NCBI GenBank assembly: GCA_019638495.1
Contig: JAHBTQ010000002.1
Coordinates: 186,001-250,000 of the forward strand
Length of the DNA stretch: 64,000 nucleotides
Reading direction: 5' to 3'
Source: Taibaiella sp.
Lineage (GTDB): Bacteria > Bacteroidota > Bacteroidia > Chitinophagales > Chitinophagaceae
Shown piece by piece: positions 26,760-36,246 of this stretch. How positions within the stretch are numbered: position 1 is the stretch's first letter; the number at the start of each line of letters is the position of its first letter. The notes below the pieces were generated by a model that saw only the letters and a program-made list of their open reading frames with translations, was not told the DNA's origin and made no database searches. Position numbers and translations under genes: made by a program.

Positions 26760-29700
26760 CTCTTTATCAGCATTGATCCTGTCAGCACATTTTTGCCACC
26801 CGCTCCGTTTCGTGCATTCAGCTTTATTATGTAGAAGTAAGTGCCGTCTGGCAGGTACGCCCCGTTGCGTCCTCGCCCGTCCCAGGCGCCATCATAGCCC
26901 TTCTGTTCAAACACTTTGTCGCCCCATTTGTCAAATAGCTGTACCAGGTTGTCGGGATAGTTTTGCAGGCCGGTTATTTTCCAAACATCGTTTGCACCGT
27001 CGCCATTAGGTGTAAGGCCTGTTTGCACTACAACTTCGTCACATGGGCCTTCAATGACGTCGGCAGACAGTTTTGCCTGGCAGCTATTAGCGTCCGTTAT
27101 CTCCACAGCATAGCTGCCTGGCGTCAATCCTGTTATTTCGCTTCCCGTACCGTTGGTGCTCCATTTGTATAGAAAGGGCTCGCTGCCTCCTGTCACAGTC
27201 AGGGTAATGGAACCGTTCCCCATCTTGCATTCCTCGTTTTTTACTTCCGGCACTACTTGTAAGGGGGCAGGCTCCCTGATTACAAAGTCTTTTGCTCCGG
27301 TGCATCCTGTGCCTTTGTCTGTGATATCTACATGGTAGGTTCCCAGGGGTAAATCTTCAATCGACGCAGTAGTCTTGTTGGTATTCCACAGGTACTGCCA
27401 TGGCCCGGTGCCTCCGCCCGGATAGGCAACAATTCTGCCATCCGCGCTTCCGGCACATTTGGCATCCTTCACATCTCCTCCTATTGTAACAGGCGATGTG
27501 GTCAATATTTCAATATAGAACGTAGCCCTGCCCGTGCACCCAAAAGAATTTGGTGCAGAAGTATAGGTCACATATGCTGTGCCGGCTCCTACGCCATGTG
27601 CTGCGCCTGTTGTTGCGTCAATAGTTACCACGGAGTTGTTTCCACTGCTCCATGTGCCTCCGGGGTTGGTAGTGTGAATGATAATATCCCCGTCTACACA
27701 GGCGTGAGGAGGTCCTGAGATGGTTCCCGGATCCGGCGCTTCGCCAACATTTATCAGATGTGAACTGTAACCGGTGCAACCATCGCTGTTGGTGATACTA
27801 TAAGATATTATCGCCGTGCCGACCGATACTGGAGTCACCATTCCCAATCCATTTACTGTGGCTGCAGATGTATTGGTGCTGCTCCAGCTTCCCGGAGTGG
27901 CTGATGCACTAAATAAAATTGGGTAGCCTATGCACATCAACGCTGGGCCTTCTATGCTCACTGTAGGTGTAGGGTTTATTACGATCACTTTTGTAGTAGA
28001 CGCAGAACCGCATGAGTTGGTAACTGTATAACTCACATTGGCCACACCGGCACTGAGGCCTGTTAAAACGCCGGTGGCAGATATAGTCGCACTGCCGCCG
28101 GCTATAGACCATGAGCCACCGGCTACAGACGACGTCAGCATGATACTATCTCCTTCACAAACTTTGGGGCCGCCGCTTATTACTCCCGGGTTGGGCAGTG
28201 GGTCTACAATTACCGGCTTTATCACAAATGAACTACAGACGGACGTGCTACGAGTATAAGTGATGATTGCAGTACCGGGCGATAGGCCGCCAACGGTGCC
28301 ACCTGTAGTTACAGAGGCAACGCCGGGTGCACTGCTGCTCCAGGTTCCACCCGTGAGGCTGGGGGTAATGGTGATGAATGTGCCGACACAAAGATTACCA
28401 GGGCCCGAAAGTGTGCCCGGTGGTGGTGTCAGGTTCACGGTTACGACCTTGGTAGTAAAGTCTGTCCCGCATCCGTTTGTGAGACGATAGGTCACAATGG
28501 CAGTGCCGGGGGTAAGCCCTGTAAGCACTCCTGTAGTTGAGTCGATCGAAGCGTTTGCTGTACAGCTCCATGTGCCCCCTGGTACAGCATCGGTCATTAA
28601 AATGGTATTCGAGGTGCACACCATTGGCCCACCGGAAATGGGACCCACGTGCGGTAGCGGATCTACCGTTACCATGTAGGTAGTAAAGTCAGCGCATGGA
28701 CCAAGTGTGACAGTATACGTAACCGTGGCCGTACCAGGCGCGATGCCGGTTACGCTACCCGAGCTGTTGATACTTGCAGTACCTGCAATAGTCCAGGAGC
28801 CACCGGGTACTGACGCTGTAAGCACTATTGTGTCCCCCTCGCACACGTTTGTAGGTCCGCTTATTGTTCCCGGATCAGGAGTGGGGTTTATGGTAATGAT
28901 GTATGTTACTGTTGCGGGCCCGCAACCATTAATAACGGTATAACTGATGGTGGCTGTTCCCGGCGAGATGCCGGTAACAACTCCTGTAGGGGACACAGAG
29001 GCATTGGGTGCGCCTCCGGACCAAGTACCGCCGGCTACGGTGTCGGTAAGCGTTATCGTCTGCCCTACACATACTTCCGTAGGTCCTGCGATTGTACCTG
29101 CATCGGGAAATAGATTCACTGTCACAGGCTTAGTTGCCGTGATGCTTCCACAAGAGTTTGTAATAGTGTAAGATATCGTAGCAGTGCCGCCCGACACACC
29201 GGTAACCACGCCGGTAGGGCTTACAGTTGCTGTGCCCACACTGCTCCATACTCCGCCTGCCGGTGTGCACGTGAGCGTAATAGTGAGGCCCACGCAAACA
29301 CTTGAAGAGCCCACGATCACAGAGACGGTAGGTAGAGGATTAACTGTTATGACTGATGATGAGGCAACGGTGCCGCAACTATTGGTTATTGTGTAGCTTA
29401 TAGTAGTTGTTCCAGCCGCGACTCCGGTTGCCACGCCTCCGGCTGACACCGTAGCGACACCCGTGGCAGTGCTGCTCCACACCCCACCTGCAGGGGTTGC
29501 TGAAAGCGCTATTGTGCTGCCTGCACACACGCTGTCCGGGCCGGTAATGGCTCCCATAATAGGCAATGTGTCAACGGAAATTACCTTCGTTGCTACAACG
29601 GTGCCACACATGTTGGTGACAGAATAGCTTACAGTCGCCGTGCCATAAGCCAGTCCTGTTACATCACCTGTCGTGCTCACGCTCACGGCCGAGCCGGGGG

Positions 29701-32416
29701 TGCTCCACGTGCCACCGGTGGGCGAGCATGTAAGTGTAATGACAGAGGCCACACATACTGAGGAAAGCCCGACAATCGCCGATACTGTGGGTAGCGGGTT
29801 TACGGTTATCACTTTTGTTGCTGCAATAGTCCCGCAACTATTTGTCACCGTATAGCTGATGGTGGTAGTGCCCGGTGTCACCCCCGTCACTTTTCCCGAT
29901 GTGCCGATCGTAGCTATTCCTGTCGCCGTGCTGCTCCAGGTTCCACCGGTGGCTGAGATGCTCAATGTCATAGTGTCGCCCACGCAAACTGATGATGGGC
30001 CAGTGATAATGCTGACGGCAGGTGCCGGGTTTATGGTTATTACTTTGGTTGTGGTTACAGTTCCACACATATTCGTGACGGAATACGAAATCGTGGCTGT
30101 TCCGGCGGTAACGCCTGTCACTATACCTGCGCTGCTTACAGTTGCATTGGCGCTTCCGGATGTCCAGGTGCCACCCGGTGTTGTGCAGCTCAGTGCTATA
30201 GTCGCTGTTTCGCAAACAGTAGAGGGACCCGTAATTGGAGCCACAGTAGGCAGTGTGTTTACGGTTATTGTCCAGCCCGCCCCTGCAACCCCGCAGCTAT
30301 TTGTAACGGTGTAGCTAACGGTTGCTGTGCCGCCACCCACGCCGGTTACTCGCCCGGTAGGAGAAATGGTAGCAACCGTGATTGGTGTCACCGTCCAAAT
30401 ACCGCCTGTACCTGTGGTGGTAAGCATCATAGTGTCGCCTGCGCAAAGAACAGTTGGTCCTGAAATCGTCCCTGCCACAGGTAGCGGGTTAATAGTGATG
30501 ATCTTTGTTGCTGATACGGGACCGCACACATTGCTCACCGTGTAGCTGATGAGAGCTGTACCTGAGGAGATACCGGTGACTACTCCGATGCTGCTTACAG
30601 ATGCTGTGGAGCTTGTGGTACTCCATGTGCCGCCCGGCGTCGCATCTGCCAGGGCGATTGTGGATGTTTCGCATACGGTAGACGGGCCCGTGATCGGAGC
30701 AACTGTTAACGGAGCACTTACCGTGACTATCAGCGATGTGGTGCCCGTTAAGCACGTACCGGTAGACGTATAGCTGATTGTAGCCGTCCCTGGTGAAACT
30801 CCGGTTACTACTCCGGTAGCTGAGACGGTAGCTGCGCTTCCGGTTGCACTCCATGTGCCGCCTGGAATAGGATGCGTAAAAGTTGCCGTGCTGCCCACAC
30901 AAATATTGGTGGTACCGGTGATAGGCGACGCCGACGTTGGCAGCACCGTAACAACCGCAGTAGTATAACAGCCGTTCGGCATCACGTAGCTGATCGTGGA
31001 CGTGCCGGCAGCAACACCGGATACTGCCCCGGACGAGCTCACAGTAGCAACTCCCGTCAGCGAGCTGGACCATGTGCCTCCCGCCGGTGCTGAGGATAGC
31101 GCGCTTGTTGCTCCTATACAAATGGAGAGTGTGCCGGCGATGGGTGTAGGTGCCGGCTTTATTGTTACGGTGAAGGCACGCGTAAGCGTTCCGTTTTCCG
31201 GACAGTTATCATCCTTGAACGTGAGGTAAAATACATGGGATCCAACCGGTGTGCCTGTAGTAGTCCAGGAGAACGTGCTATGTGGCGCTGTGGTGCCATT
31301 CCCGGTTGTGGTGAAGGTGGAGCCGGTGGGAAGTCCGGAAGACGTCACAAATATGTTTTGTCCCTCCGGGTCTGTAGGGTTAATATTGATAGAGAATGCA
31401 CCCGCATCAGAGCAGATTTCAAAATGGGTGCTGTCAGTTATTGTGCCTGCGGTGGCGGTGTTATATATTCCCGAAGGTGGTAGGTTAGTGCAAGTCCTTA
31501 CAAGGAATGTCATCTCTCTTTGGCAGCTACCCACAAATACACCACCTCTGAACTCACGAATGTTGTAGACGACAACAGCGCGTTGCAGAAAATTTGGGAA
31601 GAAGGAAATTTGCCCGGTTAGCGGATCAAATATGAATGAACCCGCGGTGCAGCGCAGTGGCGTGGCAGCAGTCACCGGTTGCCCCGGCCAGGCTATTCCT
31701 GTGTAGGTGACACTGGTCCCTACAGAACAGACAGTTGTGCCGTCTACGGCAGGTACGAGTGTGAAGTTTAGAAAGTCGCCATTGGGATCTACCGCGCCGG
31801 GATTATAGCTGTTGGGCTGATTAAGACAAAAGAACGGTGTTGGTACCGTTGTCATCGTGGGATTCGAGTTGTTCGCCACGCTGAGGTTATTAAGCGTATC
31901 TATAAGTTGGATTGTGGAAGTGCCGGTGATATTGGTAATCGCAGCAGCTCTTCCTGCGGTTGAGCCTCCATATTGACCGTTAAAAACAAACCTCCATACA
32001 ACCGATGTGGTGGGTAAAGTATAGGTAGCGGAATAGACAAATCTCTTGATGCCGGGAATCGTGTACGTTGGGTTCGTACATTGCGTATAGGGGAGTGAGT
32101 CCGGACAGATGGGAGTTATTTCTACACCAGGGCTTGGTGGCTCAATGGTTAGGTTTAGTGGCATACCCGGCTCCAGAGTACCGCCATTATAAACGCATAC
32201 TTTCGGCGATCCGGCCGGCAGAGATGCAAAGGCGGCCGCACTTGCCGGCCCGCAGTCGCCATACAGCACCACAGTTATTTTATAGGTCAGCCCTGTTACA
32301 TGGGTATAATACATGTCAGCGCCTACTATATGCGATGCGTAAGTCCTGCCGCTGAGTAAGATCAACAGTAAAATAAGAGCACGTTGCAAAAGGAGGGGTA
32401 GTGTTGACTTTCGCAT
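26756..32416 (-). CDS. SprB-like giant surface adhesin: 16 Ig-like repeats, two SprB repeats, type B T9SS domain
   Basis: 1886 residues. Signal peptide 1-27 (GRTYASHIVGADMYY follows, a common start in gliding adhesins). Residues 28-420 are a beta-rich N-terminal region. From about 423 to 1636 there are 16 tandem Ig-like repeats of about 76 residues, each with a pattern like ITGPSxVCxGxT..L...GGTWSS..ATVS..GxVTGVxxGTATISYTVTNxCG. Two SprB repeats follow (about 1637-1785; DGRIVAYPGGGTGPWQYLW). The final 95 residues (LTPNGDGANDVWKI..LFDKWGDKVF..GTYFYIIKLN) are a CHU_C/type B sorting domain. It is probably a motility or attachment adhesin secreted through T9SS with the adjacent PorP/SprF protein. 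A TATCTTTA box lies 22 bases upstream. Confidence 0.93.
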   Translation of the reverse strand: MRKSTLPLLLQRALILLLILLSGRTYASHIVGADMYYTHVTGLTYKITVVLYGDCGPASAAAFASLPAGSPKVCVYNGGTLEPGMPLNLTIEPPSPGVEITPICPDSLPYTQCTNPTYTIPGIKRFVYSATYTLPTTSVVWRFVFNGQYGGSTAGRAAAITNITGTSTIQLIDTLNNLSVANNSNPTMTTVPTPFFCLNQPNSYNPGAVDPNGDFLNFTLVPAVDGTTVCSVGTSVTYTGIAWPGQPVTAATPLRCTAGSFIFDPLTGQISFFPNFLQRAVVVYNIREFRGGVFVGSCQREMTFLVRTCTNLPPSGIYNTATAGTITDSTHFEICSDAGAFSININPTDPEGQNIFVTSSGLPTGSTFTTTGNGTTAPHSTFSWTTTGTPVGSHVFYLTFKDDNCPENGTLTRAFTVTIKPAPTPIAGTLSICIGATSALSSAPAGGTWSSSLTGVATVSSSGAVSGVAAGTSTISYVMPNGCYTTAVVTVLPTSASPITGTTNICVGSTATFTHPIPGGTWSATGSAATVSATGVVTGVSPGTATISYTSTGTCLTGTTSLIVTVSAPLTVAPITGPSTVCETSTIALADATPGGTWSTTSSTASVSSIGVVTGISSGTALISYTVSNVCGPVSATKIITINPLPVAGTISGPTVLCAGDTMMLTTTGTGGIWTVTPITVATISPTGRVTGVGGGTATVSYTVTNSCGVAGAGWTITVNTLPTVAPITGPSTVCETATIALSCTTPGGTWTSGSANATVSSAGIVTGVTAGTATISYSVTNMCGTVTTTKVITINPAPAVSIITGPSSVCVGDTMTLSISATGGTWSSTATGIATIGTSGKVTGVTPGTTTISYTVTNSCGTIAATKVITVNPLPTVSAIVGLSSVCVASVITLTCSPTGGTWSTPGSAVSVSTTGDVTGLAYGTATVSYSVTNMCGTVVATKVISVDTLPIMGAITGPDSVCAGSTIALSATPAGGVWSSTATGVATVSAGGVATGVAAGTTTISYTITNSCGTVASSSVITVNPLPTVSVIVGSSSVCVGLTITLTCTPAGGVWSSVGTATVSPTGVVTGVSGGTATISYTITNSCGSITATKPVTVNLFPDAGTIAGPTEVCVGQTITLTDTVAGGTWSGGAPNASVSPTGVVTGISPGTATISYTVINGCGPATVTYIITINPTPDPGTISGPTNVCEGDTIVLTASVPGGSWTIAGTASINSSGSVTGIAPGTATVTYTVTLGPCADFTTYMVTVDPLPHVGPISGGPMVCTSNTILMTDAVPGGTWSCTANASIDSTTGVLTGLTPGTAIVTYRLTNGCGTDFTTKVVTVNLTPPPGTLSGPGNLCVGTFITITPSLTGGTWSSSAPGVASVTTGGTVGGLSPGTAIITYTRSTSVCSSFVIKPVIVDPLPNPGVISGGPKVCEGDSIMLTSSVAGGSWSIAGGSATISATGVLTGLSAGVANVSYTVTNSCGSASTTKVIVINPTPTVSIEGPALMCIGYPILFSASATPGSWSSTNTSAATVNGLGMVTPVSVGTAIISYSITNSDGCTGYSSHLINVGEAPDPGTISGPPHACVDGDIIIHTTNPGGTWSSGNNSVVTIDATTGAAHGVGAGTAYVTYTSAPNSFGCTGRATFYIEILTTSPVTIGGDVKDAKCAGSADGRIVAYPGGGTGPWQYLWNTNKTTASIEDLPLGTYHVDITDKGTGCTGAKDFVIREPAPLQVVPEVKNEECKMGNGSITLTVTGGSEPFLYKWSTNGTGSEITGLTPGSYAVEITDANSCQAKLSADVIEGPCDEVVVQTGLTPNGDGANDVWKITGLQNYPDNLVQLFDKWGDKVFEQKGYDGAWDGRGRNGAYLPDGTYFYIIKLNARNGAGGKNVLTGSMLIKR
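27507..31150 (-). repeat. Sixteen tandem coding repeats of about 228 bp (Ig-like domains)
   Basis: The region inside the giant adhesin gene is built of about sixteen in-frame units of roughly 228 bases. Units differ by many substitutions, so they are old or diversified duplications rather than recent perfect copies. Each encodes one Ig-like domain with a conserved Cys near its start and usually another near its end. Copy number could vary between strains by recombination. Confidence 0.85.
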
Positions 32417-32494
32417 TCCATAAGATTATATCCGCTATAAAGATACAAATATATCTATAGCGAAAAATGAAAATGCGTTGTTTGCTGATCGGCT

Positions 32495-33937
32495 TTAACC
32501 TCCGGTTAATGCCTTCTTCTCCAGCATCTCTATTAGCCCGGCAATATTGCTATGGTCTAGTCGCTTACCGCGAATGATCTTGCGCTCATCCATCAGGTAT
32601 ATCGTTGGTGTGCTATATACGTCGTAGGTTGTTCTTGCGTTGCTTTTGTACTCCGGGTCCCAGGTGTTGGTCCACTTCTTGTCTATCTTATGTTTTGCGA
32701 GAAAGTCAGTAATCTGTTTTTCCTCGCCTTCGGTGGCTACAGTGAAAACCCTTACTCCTTTTGATTTTAGTACTGCGTCGTAAAGCGAATCTAGTATCGG
32801 CATTTCATGCTCACAGTGGCCGCAGGTAGGGGAGTAGAAGACAAGCAGCGTGTAGGGCGCCTTGATGTCGTTCATCGTTTCCGGCTTTTTGGTGTAGACG
32901 TTTTCAGTCTTCACCACCGGTGCCACATTGCCTATCACATTAGGTGCTATCTTTCGAGCCCTGTCTATGTATTTCTGCAATTCATCGTCCTTTAGCCAGA
33001 AGGCGTCACCCTTCATGTAGTACTTCTCTACTAGGTACACAAATGCTTCATCCATACCCATCACCTTGCTGTTCTCCACGTATTTTGTAAGCCACCAGAG
33101 TGTATAGTGAAACAGGTCTTTCGTGCCCTGCATTTTGCTCAGCAACATGTCTGCTTCGTACTTTACGCTGTCTGGCCAGGCAAAGGTTAGCTTGCTGATG
33201 TACTCATCAATTTTGGCATCGTAGAGCGGTGTGAAGATGAGACGGTCGTCGCGGAAGTCGAATTTGTCCCAGTAATGTGCTTTGTAGTAGTGATATGCAA
33301 ACGTGGAGTCTTCGGTTTTTCCATCAGCCAGGAAGTGAGGCCCTTCCGGAACTTCTGGCACCTCAATTGCATTAAAGATATTGGCCAGCAGGCTGCCGGG
33401 ATACTTCGCCGAATAGCTGCGCATATAGGCATTTCGCTCTTTTGCTATTGCTCTTCCTTTCACCCTGATTGCTTCAGTATCCTTCGCACTGGTTGCTGCC
33501 TTTAGTTGTTTGGTTAGCTCTTCCTGCTCGTCGCCGAATTTCTTCATGTATTCCAGGTACTGGAGAAATCTATCGTTTTCTGCCGAGCCTTTGAACTTAA
33601 TACCTCCCGGTAACTTGCTTCGCAGAGCGGTAACGGTATATTCGTCACCCTTATTCAACAACACTTCAAAGTTGGTTTGCGATGAGTCTTTTAACAGGAT
33701 GGTGTAAACACCGCCGACAAAGTCGGCATCTTTGCTTGTAAATATGGCCCGGCCCTGGCCATCCAGCATTGCCGAGTCCGACATGTATATTTTGGGGCGC
33801 GGCAAGCCGTAGTAGTGAACGAGGTATGCCCGTGTATCGGGTGCATCGGGTATATGCACTGTAATACGATATCCTTCGCCGGCAAGCGCAAGGCTCCCCG
33901 TCAGCGCCATCAGCGCTGCAAATAATACTTGTTTCAT
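32495..33937 (-). CDS. Exported thiol-disulfide oxidoreductase with TlpA-like domain (CGHC)
   Basis: 480 residues with signal peptide 1-19. Residues 20-130 resemble the DUF4369-type beta domain and 150-330 a helical DUF5106-like linker found in Bacteroidota thioredoxin-fold proteins. The C-terminal domain (about 335-480) has the redox motif C372-G-H-C375 in FYSPTCGHCEHEMP and the cis-proline YSTPTIYLMD. It should reduce or exchange disulfides in the periplasm; the partner is unknown. It lies on its own, 19 bases after the start region of the sigma-linked gene. Confidence 0.88.
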   Translation of the reverse strand: MKQVLFAALMALTGSLALAGEGYRITVHIPDAPDTRAYLVHYYGLPRPKIYMSDSAMLDGQGRAIFTSKDADFVGGVYTILLKDSSQTNFEVLLNKGDEYTVTALRSKLPGGIKFKGSAENDRFLQYLEYMKKFGDEQEELTKQLKAATSAKDTEAIRVKGRAIAKERNAYMRSYSAKYPGSLLANIFNAIEVPEVPEGPHFLADGKTEDSTFAYHYYKAHYWDKFDFRDDRLIFTPLYDAKIDEYISKLTFAWPDSVKYEADMLLSKMQGTKDLFHYTLWWLTKYVENSKVMGMDEAFVYLVEKYYMKGDAFWLKDDELQKYIDRARKIAPNVIGNVAPVVKTENVYTKKPETMNDIKAPYTLLVFYSPTCGHCEHEMPILDSLYDAVLKSKGVRVFTVATEGEEKQITDFLAKHKIDKKWTNTWDPEYKSNARTTYDVYSTPTIYLMDERKIIRGKRLDHSNIAGLIEMLEKKALTGG

Positions 33938-33955
33938 ACTTTGGTTTTTGTGGAG

Positions 33956-34702
33956 TTATTCTAAGGTTATTCGCCCCCGACTGTTGTCCAGCTCCAGGCT
34001 TAGTTTTCTTTCGCGCTTACGACAGTCGTGGTCAAAGGCACCTGCAAGTATTTTTCCTTCGCTTTCTCGTGTCATTATCCTGAATGCTTCCTGTACAGTG
34101 GCCGGTGTGGAGTTTGCGTTCAGTAATATCACGTCACCGGTAGCAATACTCTTTATTTCTATTTCCTTTACGGCTACAGAGCACTCTGCAGCCACAGTTT
34201 GGTGGTCTTCATACGTTATCTGGGCGGTGCCTGCAGGTTGCAATGTGCTGCTGCTGCTTATCGGTTCTGGTTTCACGTTCGGGCAGCTCTTTACCTGGTT
34301 TATGCGCACCGCAATGGGGCAGGGGGTGCCATTGTATATTTCTTTGGCTACAGGTCCCGTCTGGCGATGTTTCGGGTTCTTGGCAGCTACTTCGGTTTCG
34401 GTTTGTTTAGCAATCTGCGTCGCTTCGGGTACGGCATTTGCCGGCATTTCCAGCCATGCTGGTTTTGATGACGTTATGCGCTGCTCCGTCTGTGTCCTGT
34501 CTATTGTCAGCCAATAAGTGGCGAAGCCAATAGCAGCTATTCCCGCAGCAGCAACCCATGCCCTCAGGGGTATGCTGCGTTTGCGTGGCAAACGTTTACT
34601 TAGCTGCATCCATTCATCCTCGTTATTATAGCCCGGCCACACGTCTACTGCATGTGCCTTCTCCAGCTCATCCTTCATCTGTGCTTCAGTTCCCGGTTTC
34701 AT
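33956..34702 (-). CDS. Single-pass membrane protein encoded with the sigma factor (anti-sigma-like position)
   Basis: 248 residues. An N-terminal cytosolic part (1-45, acidic, then RLPRKRS) precedes one membrane helix near 47-65 (AWVAAAGIAAIGFATYWLT), and the rest is predicted periplasmic. Its start overlaps the end of the sigma factor gene by 17 bases, the usual arrangement of an anti-sigma factor. The cytosolic part is not a recognisable zinc-binding anti-sigma domain, so the anti-sigma role is inferred from gene order and topology only. The C-terminus is strand-forming and basic. Confidence 0.7.
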   Translation of the reverse strand: MKPGTEAQMKDELEKAHAVDVWPGYNNEDEWMQLSKRLPRKRSIPLRAWVAAAGIAAIGFATYWLTIDRTQTEQRITSSKPAWLEMPANAVPEATQIAKQTETEVAAKNPKHRQTGPVAKEIYNGTPCPIAVRINQVKSCPNVKPEPISSSSTLQPAGTAQITYEDHQTVAAECSVAVKEIEIKSIATGDVILLNANSTPATVQEAFRIMTRESEGKILAGAFDHDCRKRERKLSLELDNSRGRITLE

Positions 34703-35267
34703 ACAGTTGTTTTTCAGTTTTTACGATCTTTTCCTTCAGCAATGTCCGCGCCCTATGCAGCTGCGATTTTGATGTATTCTCCGATATTCCCAGTACTTCA
34801 CCTATTTCGGCATGCCCCATTTCCTCAAATACGTACAGGTTAAAGACGGTCTTGCATCCGTCTGGTAGGGTATGTATCATGGCTAAGATTTCCTTTGCAT
34901 TCATCTTGGCTACTATCTCGTCACCTCCGCCCCGGTCATATTGTTCTACCGGTAATTCACTGTATTCAAACGATAATTTTCGTGTTCTCAGTCTACTCAG
35001 GCATTGGTTCACCATTACCCGGCTTAGCCATGCTTTCAGGCTCCCCGGTCCCCGCCACTCAAATCGGGTCATGTTTTTAAATGCCGCCAGAAAGCCGTCC
35101 ATCATTGCCTCTCTCGCGTCTTCTCTGTTGGCCACATAGCGCATGCATAGTATCAGCATGCTGTCGTTGAAACGTAAGAATAGCTCACGCTGTGCGTTAC
35201 CATTTCCTGCTGCGCTCAGCCTGGCAAGTGTTCCCTCGTCTGTGCTATGTTGTCTCTGCGGGTTCAA
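34686..35267 (-). CDS. ECF-type RNA polymerase sigma factor
   Basis: 193 residues with region 2 (QRELFLRFNDSMLILCMRYVANREDAREAMMDGFLAAFKNM) and region 4 (LPDGCKTVFNLYVFEEMGHAEIGEVLGISENTSKSQLHRARTLLKEKI). The linker and lack of region 3 are typical of ECF sigma-70 factors. It recruits RNA polymerase to a regulon that cannot be told from the sequence. It is followed by, and overlaps, the single-pass membrane protein likely to control it. Confidence 0.94.
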   Translation of the reverse strand: MNPQRQHSTDEGTLARLSAAGNGNAQRELFLRFNDSMLILCMRYVANREDAREAMMDGFLAAFKNMTRFEWRGPGSLKAWLSRVMVNQCLSRLRTRKLSFEYSELPVEQYDRGGGDEIVAKMNAKEILAMIHTLPDGCKTVFNLYVFEEMGHAEIGEVLGISENTSKSQLHRARTLLKEKIVKTEKQLYETGN

Positions 35268-35502
35268 AGGCGATTACGGTGGTGTTCCTACAAGATAAAT
35301 GCAGGAATAACGCGAAAGGTTGGAATCACCCCGGAAAATTCTTGAAAAGTGACGAAGGATCAGTTTTTGGCGTCGGAAGGTTGCAGAGGCTAAGTGCAAT
35401 TACTATTGGCTTCGCTGAGCTTGATTTGCCAGACATTCATATTTTCCTATACAAAGGTTAGGGTAGGTCAGGTAGGAGGTCATCCAGCTCAGGTCAGGTG
35501 AT

Positions 35503-35532
35503 AAAAAAAAGCGCCGCTTCTGCGACGCTTTT
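35503..35532 (-). terminator. Rho-independent terminator after tRNA-Arg
   Basis: On the reverse strand a GC hairpin (AAGCGTCGC / GCGGCGCTT with loop AGAA) is followed by a run of eight T. It begins directly after the 3' end of the tRNA-Arg gene. Confidence 0.85.
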
Positions 35533-35533
35533 G

Positions 35534-35607
35534 TGACCTTGTCAGGATTCAAACCTGAAACCTTTTGATCCGTAGTCAAATGCTCTATTCAGTTGAGCTA
35601 CAAGGCC
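35534..35607 (-). tRNA. tRNA-Arg(ACG)
   Basis: A complete 74-nt cloverleaf: acceptor GGCCTTG/CAAGGTC (one G-U pair), D-arm GCTC..GAGC, anticodon stem TTTGA/TCAAA with loop CTACGGA giving anticodon ACG, T-arm CAGG-TTTGAAT-CCTG, discriminator A. No CCA is encoded. A terminator follows at once. rlmH lies divergently about 100 bases away. Confidence 0.95.
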
Positions 35608-35704
35608 ATCCCGTTTTTGGGACTGCAAAGATACTATGTCAGCATTATTTTTGCAAAATATTTTTTGCTTTTCTTTGACCTCGGGTTGAATATAAAATCG
35701 TGGC

Positions 35705-36178
35705 ATGCAAATAGAAATTTGGTCTATAGGTAAGGAAAATGAATCATTCATAGAGGAGGGTGTCGCCCACTATCTGAAGAAGACACAGCCCTGGATATCT
35801 GTGGAACTTGTGATATTGCAGCTCCCTAAGAAAGCTGCCACCGCCGATGTGGCCCGTGCCAAACAGCAGGAGGAGGAACTCATACTAAAGCGACTTCAAC
35901 CCCATCACTACCTCGTACTGCTGGATGAACGAGGTAAAATGCTGAGTTCGGTTGACTGGAGCAAGCAAATGCAGAACTGTATGAACCAGGGTGTAAAAAC
36001 AATGGTAATTCTCATAGGTGGCGCATTTGGCGTGTCTGATGCGGTAAAAGCACGGGCAAAGCAAACCTGGTCGCTGTCGGCCCTGGTTTTTCCCCATCAG
36101 CTGGTGCGCCTAATGGTCGCAGAGCAGGTCTACAGGGCATTCAGCATACTGAATAATTCACCCTACCATCACGTTTAG
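35705..36178 (+). CDS. rlmH: 23S rRNA (pseudouridine1915-N3)-methyltransferase
   Basis: 157 residues, the usual RlmH length. It is a SPOUT methyltransferase: YLVLLDERGKMLSSVDW, ILIGGAFGVSDAV (AdoMet-binding knot) and the C-terminal RLMVAEQVYRAFSILNNSPYHH are signature segments. It methylates pseudouridine 1915 in helix 69 of 23S rRNA on 70S ribosomes. It is followed in the same direction by AMP nucleosidase after about 70 bases. Confidence 0.96.
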   Translation: MQIEIWSIGKENESFIEEGVAHYLKKTQPWISVELVILQLPKKAATADVARAKQQEEELILKRLQPHHYLVLLDERGKMLSSVDWSKQMQNCMNQGVKTMVILIGGAFGVSDAVKARAKQTWSLSALVFPHQLVRLMVAEQVYRAFSILNNSPYHHV

Positions 36179-36246
36179 CTTTACCCTTCAACCCGGCAGT
36201 CACAACTCATAGCTCAAACTTCGTATCACGTTCCTACCTTTAGTGT

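Noticed and set aside
27507..31150. Regularly spaced repeats that might suggest a CRISPR array
   Set aside because: Unit length is about 228 bp, units are diverged and in frame within one protein; no spacers or cas genes.
28038..31229. Series of open frames of 60-150 codons on the plus strand, spaced like the adhesin repeats
   Set aside because: They are antisense images of the repeated Ig-domain codons (same phase in each repeat) and have no start signals or family match.
35192..35461. 89-codon plus-strand frame overlapping the start of the sigma factor gene
   Set aside because: Its first part is antisense to the sigma factor; no supporting signal. The region is more simply the sigma operon's upstream region.
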